Positions 38,463 to 47,030 of a DNA stretch of 64,000 bases are shown here, piece after piece. This DNA is from Bugula neritina (taxonomy: Eukaryota; Bryozoa; Gymnolaemata; Cheilostomatida; Bugulidae). Position numbers and translations under genes: made by a program. The first letter of the stretch is position 1; each line of letters opens with the position of its first letter. The notes under the pieces were generated by a model, which was given only the letters and a program-made list of their open reading frames with translations, had not been told where the DNA came from and searched no databases. The stretch covers positions 11,712,698-11,776,697 of the forward strand of contig OZ037765.1 of the NCBI GenBank assembly GCA_964035545.1, given 5' to 3'.

Positions 38463-38767
38463 TGTTATGATTTTCAGATTTAGGGTTGATGTGCTATCCA
38501 GAGAGTCTATTTATTTACTATAGAACTGCACCAGGATAAGTCGAGTGAACGAGTATATTTTACCCACAATTATACATCATAAAAACGATACATTATTTCC
38601 AAACAAGTTACACATCTAATCTATTTCACACTCTAGCTTCGACTGAGTTAGCAGCGGGAAACTACAATTGCTGCTAACTATCAACTACGCTAATTGGCTA
38701 TTCATTGTTCCGGGTCAATTACGCGACCCTACATGTTGTGCTGCTGGTAGTTCCACGAACCACCACA
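38463..38767 (-). repeat. 5' LTR of the inner retrotransposon
   Basis: 305 bp, identical by eye to the 3' copy. The gag ATG lies only about 31 nt inside it, so the untranslated leader outside the LTR is very short. Confidence 0.95.
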
Positions 38768-38771
38768 ATAC

Positions 38772-38929
38772 ACACGTCTATTTAATTTACAGCACTATCC
38801 TCAACTGGGCTAGTAGCGCGAAGCTGCTACTATTATTTATAAGCAGCTTAGCTAATTGGCTAATACATCGTTCCGGGTCAATACGCAACCTTGCGTATTG
38901 TGTTGCTGGTAGCTCCACGAGCCACCACA
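38772..38929 (-). repeat. Outer 3' LTR, proximal half
   Basis: 158 bp ending CCACCACA. It adjoins a purine tract (GGAGGGGGCAG on the minus strand) that would prime plus-strand synthesis. Confidence 0.92.
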
Positions 38930-39206
38930 CTGCCCCCTCCAGCAGAAAGCCCTCTTTCTGATAAAAATATAATTCACATAAAAAAACGTATACATCGGTG
39001 GGCAGATAGAGAACAGTACAAAAGTATATACAAGAGCCAACTGATTAGAGATACAGGTATATATATATAAAAAAAATATGTACAATGAATGATGCAAGTA
39101 TGTAAAAGAAAGTCTTATTTACATGTAGAGTACGTGCCACCGTAACGGAAGGAAATGCCACAGAAAGGTAGGGGAAGAGTAGTATGGAGTTGGAGATGGA
39201 CTCAGG

Positions 39207-40337
39207 TTAATCGTGGGCCGCCCGCTTCATGCGTTTAATAGACTCCTGTAGATACTTGAGTTCGCTGGATGCAGCATGCACGCGCGGGGCCAGTCTATAC
39301 ACTTCTTGCTCCAGGTCGTGTGCCCTAGCTTCTACTTCACGTAAGTTGCGGGCCAGAGGGGATGAACGAGAGAAAGCCTGCTGTCTGTGCCTTTTTCGTT
39401 CTGAAGATGGAAGTGGGGAAGGGAGCGTATATGCCTTCGTGTCTACCCTCTGTAGTACGACACGGGGGAGTGTATGCGGTTGGCGTATAGGACTGAGAGG
39501 TGGGGAGTTAGCTGATTTTGTAGGCTTATCCATGATTTCAGAGATGATGGGTCGAGGGGAGGGAAAGCCTTGCTCCAGGCGAGACAGCCGAGCCGAGTCG
39601 GTGATGAGGGGTCTGATGGCGTTAAGGAATGCGGGATATGATGATTTGTCTACTTCATAGATGTGTCCTTGAAAGCACTGCATAGTGCGTTGGTGACGCA
39701 GTAGATAATCACGATTGTAACTATATTCTCCGCAGGGGCAGAACGTTGTGTTGTAATGCTGCGGCAAGTGGACTCTCAGCCTACGATGGGTTGTAAACCG
39801 CTGCTGACATAGGCGGCATTCGCGGTTACTGTCATCTCCTCTATGAGTCTTAATCTCCTTCTCTGTGGCAGGGGTAGTCCAGTTAGAGGTTGCTTCCAAC
39901 TGGGGTGGTAGTTGTCTGGTTGTGGAAGTTGGTGGGGCCGGCTCTGGGTCCCACGCCATCTCTAGAGAAGGCATGCCCGGAGAGACGGACGCGAGTGTGT
40001 CTGCAAAAGTAGAATTATTGTTAGATCGCGGTGGATCTTTACAACATAATTCTAGTGACTGTCGACTGTTACTAGCCTGAGAGTCACAACTTTTGGAATG
40101 CACTCGAAGAACCAGTGAATCATGTGTGGACTGACCAAGAACAGTGTCTAGCTCCAGGTCTAACAGACCGTCGGCCATTACAGTGTCTTCATCGTCATTC
40201 ACGTGAAACGTGGTTCCCAGTAATTCTGATTCAATCTGGTGAATTAGTTCAGAATTTACTGGCATCGAGCCCGTTTCCATGGATAGGAATACAAGACTTA
40301 TACTGGCCTTACCTGTGAACTCGGTATTAATGTCCAT
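39207..40337 (-). CDS. ORF3 of the outer element: spliced zinc-finger accessory protein
   Basis: A 25-nt first exon 40313-40337 (ATG plus eight codons and one base, donor GTAAGG) and a second exon 39207-40000 (acceptor TTTTGCAG), joined in phase 1, give 272 aa. The intron (40001-40312, 312 bp) is a multiple of three. Fingers: CRLC-X12-H-X3-H, then CPC-X12-H-X4-C, the same spacing as in the inner copy although most other residues differ. A YPAFLNAIRPL block and a basic C-terminus (IKRMKR) follow. It overlaps the end of the long pol frame. Confidence 0.7.
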   Translation of the reverse strand: MDINTEFTGKASISLVFLSMETGSMPVNSELIHQIESELLGTTFHVNDDEDTVMADGLLDLELDTVLGQSTHDSLVLRVHSKSCDSQASNSRQSLELCCKDPPRSNNNSTFADTLASVSPGMPSLEMAWDPEPAPPTSTTRQLPPQLEATSNWTTPATEKEIKTHRGDDSNRECRLCQQRFTTHRRLRVHLPQHYNTTFCPCGEYSYNRDYLLRHQRTMQCFQGHIYEVDKSSYPAFLNAIRPLITDSARLSRLEQGFPSPRPIISEIMDKPTKSANSPPLSPIRQPHTLPRVVLQRVDTKAYTLPSPLPSSERKRHRQQAFSRSSPLARNLREVEARAHDLEQEVYRLAPRVHAASSELKYLQESIKRMKRAAHD

Positions 40338-43300
40338 ACTCAACGTTCTTGGTAAGATTGGAGCTGGTTGTGAGATACGTCTGCCTTTGGCGATGTCAGC
40401 GTAAGAAAAGGCTGAGCATCGTTTCTGAGGCACGAGGTCGGAACTATTTGCTTTACGCGCATTAATTCCTCCCACTATTCCGCCCTCGCAAAAGTTGATA
40501 TTTGCGTGGGGTTCACAACTCCAACATTTTATCGTACGGTTTTCCCCTAGACTTTCATGCGTGCCGCTTTTAATGCAGTCACATACGAAGTCTTTTAAAT
40601 ATGGTGGGGGTTTCCTCGTACGCTGTCCCCGTTCTAGGGGGGGTGATACGCTCGCCGGTTTATTAGTAGGGGCCTCTAATGGCATCTCTACTTCACCGTT
40701 AGCGGTCACCTCTTCTTGTTCTCCGGATGGAGCCCCTCCCTCCGTGGGGGTTTGCACTTCCGGAACCGGCTCGGTTTCTGGAAGTGATGGAATTAGACTT
40801 GGCGGTGGCGGACACGCTTCTGTTGACAAAAGCTGTCGCTCCTCTCTCACCAAGTTTTCCTCCCGCGGTATGACTACTTCGTATTCAGGTCCATGCCGCC
40901 GTCGCCCGCGTGTTGTTGTCTGCCTCCTGGGCTCCAACAACGGGGGGGCTTCTCCCACTGCGTCGGGGCTAGCCCAATACGGCTTCAAGCGAGACTCATT
41001 CTGGATAGACACCTGTCCTGAGCGCTCAATCTTGTACGTATGGTTGGGCATAGCCTCGACGATCACGTAGGGTCCCATGAACTTAGGCTTTAATTTGTCA
41101 GCTTGCCCGCGACGCCTACGGTAATTGACCATCCACACCTTATCTCCCGTTTGGTAGAGAGGTGGTTCCTCGGAATCTTTGTGCCGCACCTTCCACTGCT
41201 GTTGGCGCAGTATATCGTGTGCGGCCTTCATCCGTTCCACTAGTTCACTGGCATACTCGTGAACCGAGTTGTCTTGCTCTGGAACGTGGTAGGTAAGATG
41301 GTCAGGGACACGAGTCTCTCTCCTGAGCATCAAGAGGTTTGGGGTCTCACCAGTACTGGTGTGTGGGGTGCTACGGTATGCACGCATGACTTGCGGCAAC
41401 ACTGTATCCCATTCCTCTTGGCCGCGTCCAAGGAGGAGACTCCGGAGCGCATCACCTAGCATCCGGTTGTTGCGCTCCACCACCCCGTTACCTTGAGGGT
41501 GGTAGGGGGTGGTCCGGCTCTGATTTACTCCCCAGAGGTGGCAAAGGTCGCTCATCAGTTGAGACTGGAACTGAGCGCCTTGATCAGAGTGTATCTGTTC
41601 GGGGAGACCAAAATAACAGAATACATGTTGGTCTAATGCCCTGGCCACTGTTGGGGCTGACGCATCTGGGATTGCCAGAGCATCCGCCCACCTAGTAAAG
41701 TGGTCGGTCAGTACTAAGATCCAACTATTGCCTCTGGGGGTCAGGGGCATGGGTCCGACCAGGTCTACAGCGACTACTTGCCAGGGCCTTCCAGCATATA
41801 GCCTCCGCCGTCTCGCTTCACCAGGGGGACGGCTATGCTTACTGGCCTGGCAGATCTCACACTGTTTGACTCTGAGTCGGGCGTCACGCTCCATTTGTGG
41901 CCAATACCACCGGAGCCGTAATTTGGAGATCACTCTCTTGACCCCTGCGTGGGCCTGTTTGTGAGTGTCCCAAATCAGCTCACGGCGGATGGCAGTGGGA
42001 CAGACCACCCTCTTCCTTTCCGGGTGTCTGCCGCTGGCAGCTAGAGAAATGGTTAGTAACCCATCCTGCCCGATCCGCAGCGAGTCCCAACGCTGGCAGT
42101 ATAGCCGGAACTCGGCGCATCCCTGTTTTATGCGTTCCTCGCTGGGTCGTCGCCCTTCCTTTTTGGCCCGATATATGTCTGCCACTACTCCAGGCAGCTC
42201 TTCTTGGAGCTTCTTCAGCTCTCGGACATTATCGGCCAGTACAGGGTTGGCGCGGAGGTTTTGTACAACCTCCGGGGACTCGTCAATCTCCTGTCTGAGT
42301 TGACCCTGGTCCCAGTCAAACGGTGCTCCGTGGTGAGCCAGCGTCTCCAACTCACATCGCGGGGGACCTCCGTCCCTTCTCTCGATGTTGAGACACTGTT
42401 TGCAACCTCCATCAGGTCGGCGGCTCAAGCCATCCGCATTGCTGTGTCTCCTGTCCGGTCGATGTTCGATCCGGTAGGAGAATTCAGCTAGGATTTCGAG
42501 CCACCGGGCGACCTGACTGGAGGGCTCTGCTCTCTTGCACAACCAGATCAGCGAGGCATGATCCGTACGCAGCCAGAACTTCCTGCCGTATAAGTATGGT
42601 CTGAAGTGCTTCACTGACTTGATTACCGCCAGCAGCTCCTTGCGGGTAGTGCAGTAATTTCGTTCAGCGGGTGAGAGAGACTTGCTGTAGTGGGCTACTA
42701 CTACCTCTCGGCCTTCCTGCACTTGAGACAGCACAGTGCCAACATTTTGGTCACTGGCGTCCGTGTCGAGGATGTACTCCAGAGTGGGGTCTGGGTAGGC
42801 CAAGATGGGCGCCGTTAGTAGGCAGCCCTTGAGGCGGTCGAACGCTTCTTGTTCGACTGGGGTCCACTGCCACATCACTCCCTTTGCGGTGAGCCGGTTT
42901 AACGGCTGCGCTATGCCCGCAAAGTCTGGTATGTATTGCCTGTAATACCCTACCAGCCCCAAGAAAGCCCGGAGTCCGGTCAAGTCTTGGGGGGTGACCC
43001 AGTCTTTTATCGCCCGTACCTTTTCGGGATCCGTTGCCACACCGTTTCGACCGACAACGTGCCCCAGGTACTTGACCTCCGGCTGCAATAGAGCGCACTT
43101 GGAAGGTTTGAGCTTAAGACCGGCACCTCGGAGTCTCTTGAAAACCTCCTGCAGACGACTGACATGCGTCTCGAAGTCTGGGGAGATCACGATGACATCA
43201 TCGAGGTAGACCAGCAGTGTCTTCCAATGGAGCCCGCTAAGAACTTGCTCCATCAGCCTCTGGAAGGTGGCTGGGGCGGAGGTTAACGCGAAGGGCAGCA

Positions 43301-43991
43301 CCTTCCACTTCCACAACCCGTCCCCTGTGATAAACGCCGCTTTCTCTCGGGCGTCGGGACTCAGACGGACTTGCCAGTAGCCACTCAGCAAGTCTAACGT
43401 ACTGAAGTACTTGCTGCCGGCTAGGGCGTCCAATGACTCGTCAATACGAGGTAGAGGGTAGGCGTCCTGTATGGTTACGTTATTGAGTTTGCAGTAATCC
43501 ACACAGAACCGCCAACTGCCGTCTTTCTTCCGGACCAGTACGACCGGCGAGCTCCACGCACTATGGGCGGGCTCTATCAGTCCCCGGTCCAGAAGATCCC
43601 GTACTTGTCGGCTAACCTCCTTCTCTTTCTCCGGCCCCAGCCTATGTGTGGGTTGGCGGACAGGGACTGTCCCTGCAGTCAGCGGTATTTCGTGTCTGAC
43701 AACTCCAGTCAGCCCCACGTCATGATCTCCGCTGCTAAACACATCACCGTAGTCGCGTAGCAACTTCGCCATCGCTTGGCGTTCCTTGTTGCTCGCGCAG
43801 CCGCCACAGGCTGTTTCATATAACTCCCGGAGATGTGCTGGGACTGCCCCTCGTCCCTGAATAGGGTGTCGAGGGGGCGTCTCCGTCGCGTCACCCAGCG
43901 ACGGGCCCACGTCCTCTTCCTGGACGGAGTGGAACCGGCCCAGCATTGACCCAGCTGGGAGCTCAATGGGCTCGGTAAAGGGGTTGACACA
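39207..43991 (-). CDS. Outer element pol (RT, RNase H, integrase) read through into zinc-finger ORF3
   Basis: One uninterrupted frame of about 1,590 codons. In order: RT with YLDD, RNase H (DTDASDQNVG), integrase HHCC and D,D35E core, GPY/F domain (KFMGPYVIVEAM), a CDCIKSGTHESLGENR block, a Ser/Asp-rich linker and the zinc-finger ORF3. The first Met in the frame (43946) is internal to pol. Unlike the inner copy, there is no stop between pol and ORF3, so unspliced RNA would give a fusion. Apart from the nonsense codon just upstream, this part of pol looks capable of coding. Confidence 0.88.
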   Translation of the reverse strand, partial: CVNPFTEPIELPAGSMLGRFHSVQEEDVGPSLGDATETPPRHPIQGRGAVPAHLRELYETACGGCASNKERQAMAKLLRDYGDVFSSGDHDVGLTGVVRHEIPLTAGTVPVRQPTHRLGPEKEKEVSRQVRDLLDRGLIEPAHSAWSSPVVLVRKKDGSWRFCVDYCKLNNVTIQDAYPLPRIDESLDALAGSKYFSTLDLLSGYWQVRLSPDAREKAAFITGDGLWKWKVLPFALTSAPATFQRLMEQVLSGLHWKTLLVYLDDVIVISPDFETHVSRLQEVFKRLRGAGLKLKPSKCALLQPEVKYLGHVVGRNGVATDPEKVRAIKDWVTPQDLTGLRAFLGLVGYYRQYIPDFAGIAQPLNRLTAKGVMWQWTPVEQEAFDRLKGCLLTAPILAYPDPTLEYILDTDASDQNVGTVLSQVQEGREVVVAHYSKSLSPAERNYCTTRKELLAVIKSVKHFRPYLYGRKFWLRTDHASLIWLCKRAEPSSQVARWLEILAEFSYRIEHRPDRRHSNADGLSRRPDGGCKQCLNIERRDGGPPRCELETLAHHGAPFDWDQGQLRQEIDESPEVVQNLRANPVLADNVRELKKLQEELPGVVADIYRAKKEGRRPSEERIKQGCAEFRLYCQRWDSLRIGQDGLLTISLAASGRHPERKRVVCPTAIRRELIWDTHKQAHAGVKRVISKLRLRWYWPQMERDARLRVKQCEICQASKHSRPPGEARRRRLYAGRPWQVVAVDLVGPMPLTPRGNSWILVLTDHFTRWADALAIPDASAPTVARALDQHVFCYFGLPEQIHSDQGAQFQSQLMSDLCHLWGVNQSRTTPYHPQGNGVVERNNRMLGDALRSLLLGRGQEEWDTVLPQVMRAYRSTPHTSTGETPNLLMLRRETRVPDHLTYHVPEQDNSVHEYASELVERMKAAHDILRQQQWKVRHKDSEEPPLYQTGDKVWMVNYRRRRGQADKLKPKFMGPYVIVEAMPNHTYKIERSGQVSIQNESRLKPYWASPDAVGEAPPLLEPRRQTTTRGRRRHGPEYEVVIPREENLVREERQLLSTEACPPPPSLIPSLPETEPVPEVQTPTEGGAPSGEQEEVTANGEVEMPLEAPTNKPASVSPPLERGQRTRKPPPYLKDFVCDCIKSGTHESLGENRTIKCWSCEPHANINFCEGGIVGGINARKANSSDLVPQKRCSAFSYADIAKGRRISQPAPILPRTLSMDINTEFTGKASISLVFLSMETGSMPVNSELIHQIESELLGTTFHVNDDEDTVMADGLLDLELDTVLGQSTHDSLVLRVHSKSCDSQASNSRQSLELCCKDPPRSNNNSTFADTLASVSPGMPSLEMAWDPEPAPPTSTTRQLPPQLEATSNWTTPATEKEIKTHRGDDSNRECRLCQQRFTTHRRLRVHLPQHYNTTFCPCGEYSYNRDYLLRHQRTMQCFQGHIYEVDKSSYPAFLNAIRPLITDSARLSRLEQGFPSPRPIISEIMDKPTKSANSPPLSPIRQPHTLPRVVLQRVDTKAYTLPSPLPSSERKRHRQQAFSRSSPLARNLREVEARAHDLEQEVYRLAPRVHAASSELKYLQESIKRMKRAAHD

Positions 43992-44870
43992 CTACACTAA
44001 GACCTCCCCTCGTTCAGTTAGTCGGTTTAAACTACTAGCGAGTTGGATCCTTTCGTGCGCGCCTTCAACGACCCCGAGCCTGGCTATCCGGTTGCTGTTC
44101 ACTCGGCAGTGGATAGTAGCTCTGGAGCGTCCGGGCACGGTGCAGTTTCGCACTACCTGAACACCGCCCACCAGAGGACGCCCAAACTTATCCACACAGG
44201 CGAGTTCTCGCCCGCCCATCAGCACCACCGACTTGCTGAAGTCTATTCGGCACTGGTGTTGCTTCAAGAAGGGCATTCCGAGGATAGCATCTTCCTCCAG
44301 TTGGCTTATGAGAAAAGTCTCCTGTACAGCCTGGTCTCGGACACGCCCAGGGAGCTCGATAATACCGTAGAATGGAATACATGACCCGTCTGCCAGGGTG
44401 CCATGTTCCCCCGTATACGGTCGTACTCTATCCCTGTCCCGGCGGGGCAGTGCCTCAAAGACTCTACGACTGAGAAGATTAGTAGTACAACCGGAGTCGA
44501 GCAGGAAAGTGACGGCGTTGCCGGCCACCTTTCCGGGTAGGAAATAGCTCTCTCCATGTGGTTGTACTTTCACCCCCCCCGCATGTGCTGTCCTAGATTG
44601 GTAGGACGGCGGGGGTTTCACCCGTGGTTTACGAGGTTTCCGGCGGCAAGGTTGGTGCCGGCGGGGTTTGGGGCTCTCCACTGGGCCTTCCGGCTCCATT
44701 TCAGTGGCGGGCTCCTCCTCCTGAGGTAACCGGTTCCACCGGTTGGCGAGTGGCAGGGAGAAGGTACTTGGCCGTTGTGAGGGCCTGCTAGTCCTGCGTG
44801 GTACCTGCCACTCGGGGGGAGTGTTCCGTCGTGTCCGTACGGACAGACGACGGCGTGTCCCACCAGACTC
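43992..44870 (-). pseudogene. Outer element pol, protease segment, ended by a nonsense codon
   Basis: The pol frame is open from the gag overlap through the aspartic protease (LDSGCTTNLLS) to TAG at 43992-43994. The inner copy has a glutamine codon there, so this is a single C-to-T type change on the coding strand. The frame continues without other breaks into the large frame downstream. Confidence 0.85.
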
Positions 44871-44872
44871 TT

Positions 44873-45742
44873 TCAGTTGCGGCCCGCGGGGAGGGAGAGC
44901 GTCCGCGGGCCGTGACAGTTTAACGCCCCCTGGTATTGGGGTCGTCCTTTCTGTCCATGGTCCTGACCAGCACTACTCCAGCCCTGCCTCACAGGTGTTG
45001 GGGGCAACCGCAGGGCCTGACCGGGGCCAGCGCCGGCCAGAATTGTTACCAGCTGTCCCAGCATCTCTACCATACGGTCCACTTCGGCTTCCAGCGGGGG
45101 GGGGGCTTTGGGGCCTGTCGTGGCCCTGGCAGCACTGACTCCAACTACTGGTGGGTTCCGTTGTGCTCGATGCATTTGGGTAGCCAACAGGTAAGCTTCT
45201 CCAGCCTTCAGGGCATCCTCTATTCTGGTTATCCCTTTAGCTCGAAGTTGATGGTGTAGGCCCAGGTCGTTTAGTGACTGGACAAAGGCGTCGTATGTGT
45301 AACGCTCTTGGGGTGGCACTGGTAGGTCACCATACGCAATCTGTGCCAGCTTCTTCACCGTCGCGGCATGTTCTTGCAGCGAGGTCCGCGGGGTGCGGCA
45401 CAATCTCTGTAGCTTGGTCCTAGCGTCTATTGCGGAGATGCCAAAACGGGCCCGCAGCGCAGCCAGTATCCCGTTTACGTCCGTTCCCACTCCGTACGGC
45501 TTGGCTTGCTCCGTCAACGCTCTCCGCAATTGGATAAGGGCCACTCTATGCGGCCATTGAGCAATATCCATTACCTCACTAAACTCTTGTATAAACTGTT
45601 CGACATCTTCTGACCCAGTAAAGGTGGGAGCTTTCAAGCAATATCTATAAGCTTCTTCTCCCTCACGATTCACAGGATTAACATCATTTCTACGCTCACC
45701 TTCTACTGGGGGTGGTTGCATTCTAGCATTTTCAGTCTCCAT
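44873..45742 (-). CDS. Gag of the outer retrotransposon
   Basis: 289 residues from the METEN start. The capsid-like region is homologous to the inner gag (APTFTGSEDVEQFIQEFSEVMDIAQWP) but clearly diverged. The CCHC knuckle expected near the C-terminus is not recognisable in this frame; the region reads GWSSAGQDHGQKGRPQ, consistent with local insertions or deletions. Pol is again in the -1 frame relative to gag. Confidence 0.82.
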   Translation of the reverse strand: METENARMQPPPVEGERRNDVNPVNREGEEAYRYCLKAPTFTGSEDVEQFIQEFSEVMDIAQWPHRVALIQLRRALTEQAKPYGVGTDVNGILAALRARFGISAIDARTKLQRLCRTPRTSLQEHAATVKKLAQIAYGDLPVPPQERYTYDAFVQSLNDLGLHHQLRAKGITRIEDALKAGEAYLLATQMHRAQRNPPVVGVSAARATTGPKAPPPLEAEVDRMVEMLGQLVTILAGAGPGQALRLPPTPVRQGWSSAGQDHGQKGRPQYQGALNCHGPRTLSLPAGRN

Positions 45743-45776
45743 CTTTGATGTACACAAATCCCACCGCTGCCACCAC

Positions 45777-46075
45777 TGTTATGCTTTTCAGAATTAGGGT
45801 CGATGTGCAATCAAGAGAGTCTATTTATTACTAGAGAAACTTCACCGTGATGAGTCGAGTAGATATCGTTATATTTGAATACAAGATTACATAATAAAAT
45901 CTAATACACAACAGTTAATAATACACACGTCTATTTAATTTACAGCAATATCCTCAACTGGGCTAGTAGCGCGAAGCTGCTACTATTATTTATAAGCAGC
46001 TTAGCTAATTGGCTAATACATCGTTCCGGGTCAATACGCAACCTTGCGTATTGTGTTGCTGGTAGCTCCACCACA
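45777..46075 (-). repeat. 5' LTR of the outer retrotransposon
   Basis: 299 bp. It matches the two halves of the split 3' LTR except for a few substitutions and a 7-bp deletion near 46070. It shows the uninterrupted target site of the inner insertion. Confidence 0.93.
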
Positions 46076-46079
46076 ATAC

Positions 46080-46887
46080 TAAACTAATAGCTAATGCTTA
46101 TGCAGTCTTAAGATTTTTGCAAAGTTGCACAATGTAAAAATTTAATTAAATGGAAAAAAGATGTTATGCAATATTATATATTTTTTGCTGATATTAATGC
46201 AGCACTATTAAATTTTGCACAATTAGTCAAGTTTGAACAAATAGATTGGAAAAAATTGACGAAATTCATGATTTTGAATTGAAAAGATCTTATTAAATGT
46301 TGCCATAAATCTGTAATCATATATAATGAGTGTTTAAATTTATATTTTGTTTTAGAAGAGCTTGCATGTAGCAAAAATACATTATATCATAAGTCTGTTA
46401 AACTATGATATAATGTATTATAGTTTTATTCAATCAGCAATTGGTTTAGTCTTAAAGCTGCTTAGGAGAAAAAGGCAAAATGGGCGAAATTTTTGTTATG
46501 AAACATCAGCAAGAAGTGATAGACTGGTCAAACCAGTGTTCTCATATTGAGTTGCAACTTAACAAATAAATTTGCATAAATTAAAATACACAATATATTG
46601 AAACTATGCAAAAATAACAAAATTTTAACCACCATTCAAGTTATTTTGATTATTAAAAGTTTTTGCAAGACAGTGATAACATGGTGTTTACCTTGTATAT
46701 AAAATACTTGTCAGCTGGTCTCTTTGATATTTAATTCTTGCGACGTTTGTATATGAGAGATTTTTGTTTTGTGGGTAAAGCTTTATTTTAGTGAAAACAC
46801 TCAGCGTCTGCTGTGCATGGTCAGAAGTTTCTAAGCAGCCATAAAGCTAGGTTGTAAAATCTTTTTAACCTAATTATGCATTTGTCT
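46080..46887. other. Non-coding AT-rich DNA between mobile elements
   Basis: No gene, repeat unit or splice pattern is recognised between the outer 5' LTR and the TA microsatellite. Confidence 0.4.
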
Positions 46888-46889
46888 GT

Positions 46890-47030
<141 letters not shown>

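Larger units (their letters stand above)
31287..38767 (-). mobile_element. Inner Ty3/gypsy LTR retrotransposon, very recent insertion
   Basis: 7,481 bp, minus strand, inserted into the 3' LTR of the outer element. Its LTRs (31287-31591 and 38463-38767, 305 bp each) read as identical. The target duplication is ATAC (31283-31286 and 38768-38771); the uninterrupted site in the outer 5' LTR has ATAC once. A primer-binding-like TGGTGGCAGCGG starts one base inside the 5' LTR (38461 downward), and a G-rich purine tract adjoins the 3' LTR (from 31592). It encodes gag, a pol broken by a small deletion, and a zinc-finger ORF3. Confidence 0.96.
31139..46075 (-). mobile_element. Outer Ty3/gypsy LTR retrotransposon, interrupted by a second element
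   Basis: Minus-strand element. Its 5' LTR is 45777-46075 (299 bp). Its 3' LTR is split into 31139-31286 and 38772-38929 by the inner element. Both ends carry TG...CA, and a 4-bp target duplication ATAC flanks it (31135-31138 and 46076-46079). The LTRs differ by several substitutions and a 7-bp deletion in the 5' copy, so this insertion is older than the inner one. The internal region runs from a primer-binding-like TGGTGGCAGCGG just inside the 5' LTR, through gag, protease, RT, RNase H, integrase and a zinc-finger third ORF, to a purine tract beside the 3' LTR. Confidence 0.95.
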
